A stretch of DNA of 64,000 bases. Origin: Tyto alba. Lineage: Eukaryota > Chordata > Aves > Strigiformes > Tytonidae. Of the stretch, positions 53,201 through 64,000 are shown piece by piece (position 1 is the stretch's first letter; each line of letters begins with the position of its first letter). The translations under genes and the position numbers were made by a program. Location of the stretch: NCBI RefSeq assembly GCF_018691265.1, contig NW_024881322.1, positions 14,533,489 through 14,597,488 on the forward strand, in the 5' to 3' direction. Below the pieces are notes generated by a model. That model was not told where the DNA came from and did no database searches. It worked only from the letters and a program-made list of their open reading frames with translations.

Positions 53201-56124
53201 ACTGAAGCTGCTGGGATTCAGCCTGGCCTTAACCCTAGAAGATAACATCCTCCCAAACCCTAAAGTCATCCAGTTAAAGGGTCCATTAGCCATTACTTTT
53301 CCATTTGAGATGAAACGGTCACACTGTGTAAGAAGGCTTTCTGAGAATGAATAGGAAGAAGGGCCTTCTTTCAGCCAAGCCCGCAGAACAGCAGTGTTGA
53401 TGCAGTCTTTCTCAGCTATACCTTCAACATAGCTTCAGATGCTTCTTTTATTTTCTTTACAAGGCCACTGGCAGCAGATCAGTATACTCCAGTGACACCC
53501 TTAAATCTTTGTAGTACATATTCAGGTCATGTGAGCTGGCCCAGGGTTTTGCTTCTCCTGTATGGGCTTCTCTGGCTTTTTCAGACCTGCTTGATGGCTG
53601 AAATACAGTGGCTGTAGTACTCCTAATGGGGGAAAATTAAAAGGAGATGAATTACAGGCAATAACACATGCTTCCATCATGAACTCCTCTCCTGTAAGTG
53701 AGTGGGAGGTGAATCTGATTCACACACTCCAAGCTAAATGGATTGCAAGTTTTGAGGTAAAGACAAAATCTTTTCCCTGGGTCAGAATAGTGGATGGTGG
53801 GATTTTGTTGGTTTTGACTTCTTACAGCAAAATTCATGTGTTATTTCTTAAAATCATTCTACCATAAAATGATGATAGCCCCCAGTAGTTTGATAGTGCT
53901 TGATGCTGTTCTTTCTATGGCACATTACAGTTCCGGATGCTCATTATTATTCATCATCTTTCTTAATCGTGTTACATAGGAACTGTTTTATGGCCTGTGA
54001 CATGTGGAGTAGATGTTCTATGCACTGTTTGCAATTAAACATCTAATTCATAGTAGCCTACAGTGTGAGGAACGGCTCACAGATGGTTCCAGATGGTCCT
54101 TTCCAGTTCTGTGTTCTCACATTTCTATTACAGTGAAAGGGTAGCAGCAGCAAAAGGTAGCTGGCAGTCTCTCTAACTTCTCTTCTGTGGATTTACAATG
54201 CTCTGTGATCTCCATTTCTTTTGAAAGAAAGAAGGAAAAATATGTTACTTGAAATCAAATGCAGAAAGAGTGATATACAAGGTTAAAAAGAAATAGTATG
54301 AGAAATTATTTTGCCACAGTTGGTTAGAAGGTTCTCACTACTGTGTTTTTATCATTTGGCTTTGAATAGCAGTGCTTTGCTCCGGCTAGCAAACCAAGAG
54401 CTCCCCAAATGTTTTCATCCATCAAACAACACCTAAGAACAATGCATTGCCTCTTCTCTGGTATTAGTAGATTTAAATTGCATTACCCCGTGCATAGGAA
54501 AGTGGCAACATTTTCCAAAACTATACAGATGCATGTCTATATCTATGTCTTTATCTGTAACTATATATTTCTATTAACTTGCATATGAAATGCTCCATAT
54601 CTTGCAAAACAGACATATGACGCTTTTGCTGCTGCGTAAATACTCCACACTAATATTCCCACATGCTTTACGTAACACACATGCACTCTACTCTGACACA
54701 GAGGAATGAAGCAACCTGATAGAAGGAAGCCTCAGACCAAGAGGGTGGGCGGTCACTGAAATGCAGAAGTGGGAGAACAACAGCTCTGCTACAGGAAAGG
54801 TCCCAGACCTTCTCTGCAACAAGGAACTCGTGCACAATTACCACAGCAATCCATCATGCTGAGCGTACAGCGCTTGCCCACATCGGACAGGCAGACACAA
54901 AATATATCCTAGTTAGCATGGCCAGGGTAGCACTGAAGAGCTCATTTTCCACATAGTGCGTAACACTGAGTTTCATGCTCCTTTGGTCATTAGTTACGGG
55001 GATATGGATCCAATTAAGCCCATATATGTTTGGAAGCTCCCACTTAGCTCCTCTCATATGTCTGTGTTTCTGCGACTTTGTAATTGTGACTCTTTGTGTT
55101 AGAGTTGGGGTTGAACAAATGTTTCAATGCAGAATTAGGGAGACACAAGGTGGACTTTGGATTCAGACCAGACTTTTGTAGCTCAGGCCCATCTCTGCTT
55201 GTGTGGCTGTTGATGGATGGTGGTGCTTACTGGTGTCGCGACAGGCGACTGCGTATCTAAGACTTTGAAACAAGAGAGCTGACGTGGCAATAGGACCAGC
55301 CTTGTGCTTTTGCTGGATCAGAATTTCCTTTTGATTGAAAGGCTCTGCTAGTGTCACTCCAGCATATTTTAAAACAAGAATTTCCTGTGTGCCAGCATGT
55401 AGAAGGAAAATCTCTAGCCAGGAGGTTAAAAGCTAGCCAACCTTGTGATTTATCAGTTTCAACCAGGCCAGCACCTCAAAGTTGAGAAGGAGAGGGTACA
55501 TCTTGAGACAGTTGTCTCCTGACACTCCAGCAACGTATGGCAAAGGAGGGGCTGTTGTGCTTTGAAGATTAACTGATTTTTCCCTGAAGAGTGAATATTC
55601 TGGGACTTAATCTATGCCTGAGACTTGTTCCTCAAGGCATTTTAGAAAAGGTAAATTTGACCTGCTATGTATAAACTAATTTCCATTTTTAGTGTTTCAG
55701 CCTTCAGGAGAATGCAGCTGGAGATAAAACACTGGATTTTTGTCTCTATTTGAATAAGTAATGGGGAAAGAAGCTTTAATCTTACATCTTTTTTATGTTA
55801 TGGATTTTATACACTGGGGTTTTTTTGTTTTCTCCTCAGTCTGTCGGGGTCTCAAAAGTAACCTTGACAAGAGATTTCTCTCACTCCTTCTGAGTGTGAA
55901 TAATCCCAGTCATTTCTGTGCTGATGGTTTGGTTTTATTGTGGATTTCCTCGAGCCTAAGAAGCTTGAAATAGTAGCTTTTATCTTAAAATATTTAAACT
56001 TGATTGAGTCACAATAAGTCTGTAGCTGTCTGGATATGTAGATAGATATCTGTTCTTGGCACCTATGTGGCCTTCACTGATGCAGTCTTCAAGAATCTTG
56101 CAATCCTAGCAGGGTTTTACCCCA

Positions 56125-56235
56125 CTGCCCTTGCCAGGCAGGAAAGTATTAGCTGTGTTTTGCGGATGGGAAACCAAAGCTTGGCACAGAGCAAGTGGCC
56201 TGTCCAGGGGCCCCCAAGAAGTCCAAGTGCAAGGT
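56125..56235 (-). mobile_element. MIR-type SINE fragment, antisense
   Basis: The plus strand reads 'gttttgcggatgggaaaccaaag', 'ggcacagagcaagtggcctg', 'tccagg' and 'caaggtcacagcag'. This is the reverse complement of the MIR 'aggtcacttgcccaaggtcac ... cccatctgtaaaat' region. Strongly diverged. Confidence 0.6.
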
Positions 56236-57000
56236 CACAGCAGCATCCATTAGGTCAAGCTTATCCTCGCACTACATTATCAAAGCAGTTGCAGGAACAA
56301 AGTAAAAGCAACATTATTTATTATATGTTAACCCACTTTTGAGTTCAATCTGGCCCCTCATAACACTGATAACGGTTTAAAAGTAAGTTTAAGCACGGAT
56401 AATATTGCTCTTAAAAAATACACCTATGCAATCAAATCAAACTGATAGCTAAGGGCAAGTTCTCTTACCAGGCTGTAATAAAAGCAGGCTGATTAAGCCT
56501 CAGGGACTTCAGTAAACCAATTCTGCATTTATGGTGGTGGAATTTAAAAGAAGTGAGCCAGCAGACGCACACCAGTAAGCAACTGCAATGATAAAAAGTC
56601 ACAATCCTTTGCCTGCTAGCATTGAAAGAAACTTCTTGATCACTTCAAATGAGACATTTTTCTAGTTGGCAAACAGCGTATTTTCCTATGGGGTGCATAG
56701 ACATCATCAAGTTGTTGATGTTCATATGCACAGTGAATCCAGGAGTGTAACCCATATATAACTGAATGTAAACCATCCCATCCGCTGTTTACAGAGTTTG
56801 TAGAAGAAATATTAACCGGATAGTATAGAGAGGAGGGCAGGGATTTGCTGGGGATATCAGTTTAGAGGTCCCATTATGGCTGGCTCCACCTGCAACCTCT
56901 CCAGTCCTTGTATGATCTGGTCAACATTGACTCACCTGTCTATACCTTTTGCTTCTGCAGTGTGAAATGGGATCAAGGATCTGTACTTATTCAGCACTGA

Positions 57001-57080
57001 GAATCATAGCAACATTTGGTCTGGAAGAGACCTTTGGAATCCACTGCCCGACCTCCTGCGCAGAGCAAGGCCGGCTTTGC
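57001..57080 (-). mobile_element. CR1 LINE 3'-end fragment, reverse orientation
   Basis: 'gaatcatagcaacatttggt', 'ctggaagagacctttggaatc' and 'cgacctcctgcgcagagc' are the usual reverse complement of the CR1 3' end, with one octamer-like terminal unit (aatcatag). Similarity fades past about 57,080, before the CpG island. Confidence 0.8.
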
Positions 57081-57448
57081 AGTCAGACCCGGCTTTGGGG
57101 TTAGGTCGGGGGGCCTGAGGGTGCCACCGCTTCTGCCTGGTACGTGAGACCTCATGCGTGAGGTCCTGGCTGAGGGGGAATTCCCCCAGGAATACACCAG
57201 GGTATGAAATAGCTCCCCTGCCCGAGTCATGTTCTTCAGTTCCTGCCGTGGGGAAGACACACGTTTCCCTTTAGCAAAGAATTTGGCCGGCACTGTAAGA
57301 AAGGAAAGCGAAAAGAGAAGCTGCTGCAAACAAACGGCGGCCGCCTCGCTCCAGCGCGCCGGTGACCCGCGCCCTGAGCACCTCGCTCCTGCCCGCAGCC
57401 GCCCCTCGGGGCGAGCCGGCCAGGCCCCGCGAGGCCGGCGCCTCGGCT

Positions 57449-57497
57449 CGGGGCGTTTAATTAACGACGGCGCCTCTAATCGGGGCGTTAATTAGCG
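57449..57497. promoter_or_regulatory. Paired homeodomain-type sites in a 32-bp-spaced repeat
   Basis: CGGGGCGTTTAATTAACG at 57,449-57,466 and CGGGGCGTTAATTAGCG at 57,481-57,497 are near-copies offset by 32 bp. Each has a TAATTA core. A TAATC core at 57,478-57,482 lies between them. TAATTA is the common Antp/paired-class site, and TAATC is bound by Otx/Pitx-type factors. Confidence 0.5.
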
Positions 57498-57540
57498 GGG
57501 AGCGCTGATGAAGGCGCTTCCCGCCTTGGTTGGTGTCGGA

Positions 57541-57554
57541 GCGCCCTCTGCTGG
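57541..57554 (-). promoter_or_regulatory. CTCF binding site, perfect consensus match
   Basis: The minus strand reads CCAGCAGAGGGCGC, matching all 14 positions of CCASYAGRKGGCRS. It lies in the CpG island. It has the same orientation as the intronic CTCF-like site at 27,300. Confidence 0.75.
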
Positions 57555-57574
57555 CGCGGGCCGCCCGCCTGGCG

Positions 57575-57660
57575 CCTGCCCGGGGCGGGGCGGGGCGGGG
57601 GGGCGGGATGGAGAGGGGGGACGGGGACGGGGACGGGGACGGGGGGCTGGAACGGGGGGG
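57575..57660. repeat. G-run tract with (GGGGAC)n minisatellite
   Basis: GGGGC units (57,580-57,606) are followed by about four GGGGAC copies (57,617-57,641). Many closely spaced G-runs on the plus strand predict G-quadruplex formation. It forms the 3' edge of the CpG island. Confidence 0.85.
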
Positions 57661-57906
57661 ATGAAGGGGGAGGACGAAGGTGTGGGGACAAAGGGTGGGG
57701 CACAGGTCAATTCGGGGGGCTGCCGCCTTTACCCTGCGCTTTGCTGCATGGGGGTGGAATCTCACACGGCGTGTAGGGGGCTGCTGAGGGCTCGAAACAC
57801 AGCCTGGTCAAGTTTCCCAGATTGCCTCCTACCCCCACCCCTTCTCCCCCCGCAGAGAATCTTCCCTGGTTTAGCGATGTTGTTTCGGGTCCCGGAGAAA
57901 GGTTGA

Positions 57907-60900
57907 GTTGTCCTGCGTCTTCCCCTTCGCCAGCTTTTCTGAGGGTGTGTGGAGACGGGCATTAGCCTGGGCTTGCCCCTTAGTCCTGCTCTGTCCCTGT
58001 GGAGGAAGCATCATTTTGAGCTATTGCCCCTCACCTCTTCCAAACACCTGATTCTAACACTCTGTGTCGCTGCAGAGAGGCCCTGCACCAGGTAATCTGA
58101 GGAATTTCTTGCTGATTACATATTGGCATATATAGAAATTCTTCAGGAGCAGACTTATAATTGATTTCTTGTCTGAGAAGAAATAACTTGCATATCTCTC
58201 CTTTGACACCATTGACCATTATTAGAGGATGCGTAACTTACAAAGACACAGTAGCCAAAGTAATGATCTTATGGTGAAAGTAATGATCTGGCAGAACAGT
58301 CTGGGTGTAAGTATAATTTTCATTCATTTAAATACCTTCTGCTATGTTCAACGAGCTGTATGTAATTCAGTGGAGCCTTTTTTTTTTTTTTTTTTCCTTC
58401 AAGACATTCCAACAAAGGATTCTTCAGCCTCTTGTAAGGGGTGAGTTCCCACAAGATAGGAACAACTGTGTGAAGAACCACAGTCATTTGCCACAGGGAC
58501 CAGCAAAGACTGAGAACATCAGGAAAAAGGAACAACTTCTATATAACTGTGGAAAAGTACCTGGGTGGCCAGAAAAGGGAATTGCTCTGTTCTTGGACAC
58601 AGGTTGCTGTCACACATGCCAGATGTTCAAGGAAGCTGGGTTGAATGAGGCAGGAGGGTTCTTTGGAGCCAGAGCAGCCTTTAGCCTTGTTCAGCTCTCA
58701 GATCGAGTATTTAACATACAGTCTGCTACTATCTGGAGTCTGCTCCTGACTTTGTTTTGCTCACCCAAAGATCCAGGGAGAAGGCAGTAGTTGTGTAAGG
58801 CTGGAGATGCCATGTGGGATGCAAGGGAGTGGGAAAAAAAGCAAACCTTTGGCTTACAGGCCACGGAGTTGACATAGACTGAGGTTGTGGGCCAGCCACA
58901 ATTGTCTTGGGACTGCTGTTCTCTTCTGCTGGCACGTCAGCTGCCTGCAACAATGTGCTGACTGAGCCTGCTTGTCTATTGTAGCGCTTATCCTACCACT
59001 CCTTTGCCCTGTAGAGTGTTTCTGTATTTCAGTTGTGGATCATAGCAGCTAGTCTTGGTTCTGTCCCTCTTCAGTCAAGGCAGGAACAGAAGCGAATGGG
59101 TTATCTTGTGAGCACAGATACCACCCTAGGGTGTGGGAATGTGCTCCTCGGGATCCTTGCTGCTTTTATCAACCCGTGAGTCTCTCTCCTGTATTTATGA
59201 AGTTCATGTCAGCACAGTAAGCTTTGGCTGTGGTATTTAATAGCCCAGGGGAGGGTCAGTCAGATAGCCCTCCTCTCCCAATAACAAGGCTACACAATGT
59301 GTGTTGCAGTGTTGTGGGTAGTACCCCACATACACTAGAAACCTGCAAAAGGGAGGAGTAGCATGTCTTCCTAGAAAGGGCAGTAAGGAGACGTTAGAGA
59401 TGAGCGTGTTTTGTTCAGTGAGCTCTCTGCAAACAGAGATTTGTTAATGATGAGGAAGAAGCTTCCTTTGAGAAGGGTTCCAAAACGCTTGTGGGACTGG
59501 CAAGTACAGCTAGCAACCAAGATGCCTATGGGTAAAAATGTGTATCAAAAGAAAAAGAAGAAGAATAGCTTAGAAGAATTAAAGCTTTGGCTTCTCTTTC
59601 TGTGCTTCCTCAGGAAAGGATATAAACTAGCAGCAAAATGTTCTCAGCATCAGCAAAATCTCTAGTGCTGTCAGAAAGATCTGAGCTGAGTTAAACTTCT
59701 ACAGATGCGAATTGAAGTTGTATCAAATCTGATGGCTCAAGGAACTGTGTGCCCTGAAATTCCACATGAAGCCATGCCCAGCAGCTCCCAGAATGCCCAC
59801 CAGGACACAAGGTTCTACTTATGGTCCAAAACACAGGGGGTCATAAGCATTCTTCTTTCAAAAGTGATTTTCTTGCCATTGTAGCAAATATGGACAGTCT
59901 TATAATGACAGCATGGGATAAAGAAGTGTAACAGTGCATGTGGCCCCTTGAAGGACCTGTGGGAATAGCTGGTCCCGCTGTATAACAAAACAGTACCCAA
60001 ATACTGGAAATTAGCCGAGAGCTACGATTCCCAGCTGACAGCCCAAAAGGAACAGAGAGGACTAGAGGCACCTCTTTTGGAGGGATAGGCTTTCAGAAGG
60101 GCTGAGGGACTAAGAGACTGTTGCTAAGTGAAAGAGTTTTTATTCCCCCCCTAGATTAATTTTAAAGGGCATTTCTGTCCAGCTTGCTCAAAAAAAGTTT
60201 ATCACACAGCTATGGCTTTTGTTGTCCTTGGCTAACAGAAAGCAAAATCAACCTCAGCTGTGTACTCAAAAAGAAAATTGTGCTTAGCGTACATTTTCTC
60301 TCATCATCCCTCTGCTGTTCCTCTAACCTGCATTGGAGGAAGGTTATCTGGAAGTGACCTTAGATAATGTTGTTGTCTATTAAATACTTGACCTCCCTAC
60401 CACATGTAGCAAGAATGATACTGGTTGCGATGGTGCTTTTCGTGGTGATTTCCATGTTTCAGGAATTGGACTGCAGTTGCTAAACTTGTTTTACTCAGAT
60501 CAGGATACAGAAAGCAGATGGCAACAACTTCAAATCATTAGTGTAATATTTGACACCACATACTTTTTTTCTGTTTCATTGTCATAGCTGTTGCTTGTTG
60601 CAGCACCTGAGACTGATTTGTCATCAAAGGGAGACTTCGTAAGAGTGAGCAGGTGTTACCTGGAAAATCCCGAAAAAGAACCATGTCACAAGGGACAAGC
60701 CCGTTCCTCCTGGCATTTTGCCACTTCCACATGGAAAGCAGAGAATTTAAATCAAAACTTATTGAAACAAATGAAAGCTACAGTTCGGATCTCAGCATTT
60801 CTGTCTGAGTGTTTGGTAAAGATGCGAAAGGAACTTATTTCTATGAGCTGTTTCCTCCATTTCTAGTAAGCCCCAGTCTCTTGATAGTTGCCACCATCTC

Positions 60901-63900
60901 CTGAGATTCAGCTGGGTGAGTGAGACAGCCATGGGCATGAGAGTGCAAATGTGCCCATGGAGCTCTTCTCACGCCCTCTTGCCTGGTAGAGCTGTTCTTA
61001 CTTGTTTTATAACAGCAAGTCTAGATCTCGGCAAAGCTCAGTGATGCATTATGCTTCTGCTAAAACAAGGATGAACTCCTTCCTATCTACCGAGCGGTAC
61101 TTTAGTGCCTTCATCCCAGATGATCCCCCCTCTGTTGATGGCTAGCTGGGATGGCACTGGCGTCCCACACAGGTGGCTGGGACAGCCACAGCCACAGTCT
61201 GTGGTTGAGATCCTTACCCCATCGTGACATTTCTTCCTGACTTGAGACATCTTTGGTCTCTTCTCAGGTGGATAGTCTGGCTTGGAGTTGTGGCTGTGAC
61301 CGTCAGGCTGGACGATGGTTTTCTGTGTGTCGCTCCTCACAGAAATTTTTTCCTTTGCTTTTGTTTATCACCACTCTAAATACACTATGTACTTCTGTAT
61401 ACATGACCTTCTGATCAGCAAGGCCCATATTCATACATTCAGTGGCATTGACACTGAAGAAGCCAGTTCTCTTCGGTGGTGCACTGTGAAGATCCAGCTG
61501 GATCCAGTCACACATCTTTACTGGCCGTTTGTGCTGGGTTTAAGAGAGTGAAGTTGCAGCGGGCTCTCTCAGCCATCTCGCTGCCCCGTGAATGTTTCGA
61601 GCAACTGATATACCTTGCTGGGTGTTCACTCAGTAACTCAAACTGCTGATGTCCTTCGCCTTGCACATCATGATTTGCTATGCATAAACATCGACACTGT
61701 ACTAATTGTTTATTAGTTTTGGCTTCTCTTTGAATTTTAGAGTAGGAATCATATTCTAAGAAATAGGTTTTTAGGTCAAATTCTCTCTTGCTTTTCCCAT
61801 AGTCTGTCATTTCATGAACTTGAATCAGTTTTTTTCCTTTGTGTTCTTTGGAACTATCATGTCTTTTATCTAAGCATATATCCCAGGCCATAAGAAAACT
61901 TGTATTGACTTTTCCTAACTTTTTTCAATACCTATGATACCGTGTTTTTCCTGAACTGCTGAAATAATCATATTTCTCCTTTTGACACTGCAAGGTTCTG
62001 ATCATTATTTTCTCCCTAAAATGCCAAGATTGTGGGGATTTAAATGCTCTTTGCTTACTCTGTCCTTATAAAACAGTGGATTTTAGTTAACACAAAACTA
62101 GAGGGGAGAAATATGTGTGTCTCTGTGATAGTTTTCTGACTGTGGAATGAAAAGGAATGCGCATTATTTTTAGATGGTGTAGATCTGTTGATTGCATTGC
62201 TAAGCATATGACCCATCCTGAAGTCAAACTGTCTTCTGTATTTCTGTTCTAGTTGCAGCTGAAAAAAAAGTTTGTGAAATACATTTTCAGTTAGAATACA
62301 GTTAATTTATATAACTTCACTAGTATGCTACATCAATAAAGCTTGAAACAACTTGCCAAAATTCTATGTATCAATCCTGACATAATATTTGTGTTGCATT
62401 TAGGAGTAAAGAGTGGCTGCAGTTCTGTTGAGAGATGTTGGTATAAATGAATCATCAGCCTTCCTGCACTAAGTACCTGTTCCTTTAAGAGGTGCATAAA
62501 CAAGAAAGTAGCTTGGTCAAACAAAAATATTTTAAAATAGGTGAACAGCATTCTTGGTGGCAGAAATATTTGTTTAGATCTATCTCTTAATGATACACAA
62601 ATATTACTTCTAACAGGAATTTCTTCAGTAGGGTGCAGAAGATTCCTGTGTAACTTACTTCAGTTGAAGTCACCCCGATAGGTTAGTGAGAATTACCACC
62701 CTTCTCAGAGTGGTGTATTGCCTCAGCGTTTCTCCCAGTCACACCAGAGAGTGCTACAGGTTGCAGGGCAAGGAGTGGCAGTCAACGACTTGTGAGCATT
62801 TCAGGCATGGATTGCACGAGTCGCCTCATTTGCACGCCGGGATGCAAGCACCGGCCCAGGGACAGAGGACTGGGCAATTGTGACTGTAATATTCCCCAGA
62901 AAATGTAATGTCCAGAAAATATCCCGACAGGGATTGCTGAGCCCGGAGTCAGTGCGCTGCTATAGGAATGAGCTATGGGCATGGTATGGAGCATGCTGAA
63001 GCAAGGAGATGCCTCAGCTAGTAAAAAGAATTGCTGCTGTAAATCAACTCTTTCTGCTTGGCCTCAGTTCCTGGGTAGATGGTGTCTATTCAGCCAGATG
63101 TAAGTTCAGCGTTACATCTCTCTATTATGTGGAAAAACTGTCTGTGTCTTTCACGATGACCAAACCTCTTTTGTAAACTAAATCATCAGCCATTATAAAT
63201 CCATCACTTACTTCATTCCTCAGGGATCGCTGGTACTGATTTTGAGAGTGTCTTAGGGGAAGATTAATACTGATTTAGCTCAGCAGACTTCATTTAAAAT
63301 ACCTTATAATTTCTGGGAATGTAAATGATTTTTTCCTGAGGGAGGTTCATCAATGAGTTTTTAAATGTATCTGCAGCAAGTTGGTCAGGATATATGAATG
63401 CTCTGTCTGATGCTGGGCAGATGGCACATGTATGTCGTTCCTCCTCTTCAGTAACATGCGCAACAAGTATTGCTATTTTCTTGACTGGTCTGCAAGAAGA
63501 GGTTTATGAATCAGTAGATATTTTTGGTATTAGGCTTCATCCATATTATCAAGATGATTTTTTTTATATTAGTGCGTAGTCAATGGAATTTCTTTTGGCA
63601 GATGGATCATTAGAATTATTGATTTGCACCTCTTTGTGTGGTATTTTTTTTCAAGATCACATAGACCTGAGGGTTGTTCTGGTTAGCCTCTCCATATGTG
63701 ATCTATGACATCCACAGCAAGAATCTTTTTAAGTAATTTCAAAGCTGAGCAAATATTAATCCTAACATCAGAGGTACAGCTGTATTTCTGACCTAGAGGA
63801 CCATTGTTTCATTAGGCCTGATTAACTACAGCACTATTCCAGTTTTGCTTTGGTGTGGATTTATATCAGTGTACAACTTCAGTAACGTGATAAATTAAAA

Positions 63901-64000
63901 CCAGTGCGCCAAAACCTGATTCAGCTGAAGTCAATAGCAACAGTACTGCTGACCTCACGTAGCAGAATGACCTGTTTGAAAGCAGTTGCAATGTCCTCGT
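57907..64000. other. Gene-poor intergenic DNA to the end of the window
   Basis: No gene is recognised. Three overlapping minus-strand open frames of 127, 70 and 85 codons between 61,083 and 61,891 are reported as a finding. A 148-codon plus-strand frame at 58,344-58,790 includes a poly(T)-derived phenylalanine run and has no domain. The last 150 bases resemble an ancient amniote repeat. Confidence 0.65.

Larger units (their letters stand above)
41761..56124. other. Gene-poor intergenic DNA
   Basis: Fourteen kilobases of AT-rich sequence with only short open frames and homopolymers. A homeodomain-like AT-rich cluster at about 52,725-52,790 and a possible CR1 tail at 54,080-54,115 are the only suggestive segments. 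Nothing else is supportable. Confidence 0.65.
57330..57640. promoter_or_regulatory. CpG island 26 kb upstream of INHBA
   Basis: Dense CpG and very high G+C extend over about 300 bp, beginning with GGCGGCCGCC and ending in a G-run tract. Inside are two near-identical CGGGGCGT(T)TAATTA blocks, a TAATC site and a perfect CTCF consensus match. Open frames on both strands (57,457-57,906) are proline/glycine-rich composition artefacts. No splice or coding evidence shows which transcript, if any, starts here. A noncoding RNA promoter or an INHBA-region regulatory element are the main options. Confidence 0.8.

Noticed and set aside
54080..54115. Possible CR1 3' tail ('agatggtcctttccagttctg')
   Set aside because: The likeness is about 20 bases with no terminal octamer repeats and no CR1 body, so chance is not excluded.
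57457..57906. Proline- and glycine-rich open frames over the upstream CpG island
   Set aside because: They occur in both directions and several frames, as expected from composition.
58344..58790. 148-codon plus-strand open frame
   Set aside because: It includes a poly(T)-derived phenylalanine run, has no domain, and is not flanked by convincing splice or promoter signals.

Overview
The window looks like nuclear DNA from a bird. The one certain gene encodes the inhibin/activin beta-A subunit (INHBA), in a 424-residue form like that of birds. The surroundings are AT-rich and repeat-poor. The repeats that can be named are CR1 LINE pieces, worn MIR-type SINEs, and one well-preserved solo LTR of an avian endogenous-retrovirus type with an exact 5-bp target-site duplication. 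The species cannot be fixed from the sequence alone.

Layout. Bases 1-12,700 are downstream (3') flank with no gene I can support; the solo LTR sits at 7,864-8,876. A very long TTTC microsatellite occupies about 12,765-13,132. INHBA lies on the minus strand. Its probable long 3' UTR runs from 19,055 down to poly(A) signals between about 18.3 and 13.4 kb. The second coding exon is 19,056-19,942, followed by a phase-1 intron of 11,079 bp, and the first coding exon is 31,022-31,409. The intron holds a compact CpG island (24,310-24,605) and a CTCF-like site (27,300-27,313). Upstream of the first coding exon are a 5' UTR and promoter region (about 31,410-32,400), with a CCAAT box, C/G-run tracts and a TATA-like site on the opposite strand. 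A small GC-rich patch follows at 36,055-36,240.

From 36 to 64 kb I see no protein gene. The sequence holds MIR relics (39,258 and 56,125), a 5S-rRNA-like relic (39,512), an old CR1 piece (41,365-41,760) and a CR1 3' tail (57,001). A second, stronger CpG island (57,330-57,640) carries paired homeodomain-type sites, a perfect CTCF consensus match and a G-quadruplex-prone tract. In other amniotes INHBA sits beside a long gene-poor interval towards GLI3, so this half may be regulatory desert. That is an inference from remembered synteny.

How it works together. One secreted TGF-beta family ligand precursor is encoded. The rest of the supportable content is transcript architecture, candidate regulatory DNA and repeats. 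I found no novel protein system. The best candidates for undescribed biology are the two orphan CpG islands and the CTCF-like sites on either side of the INHBA promoter.
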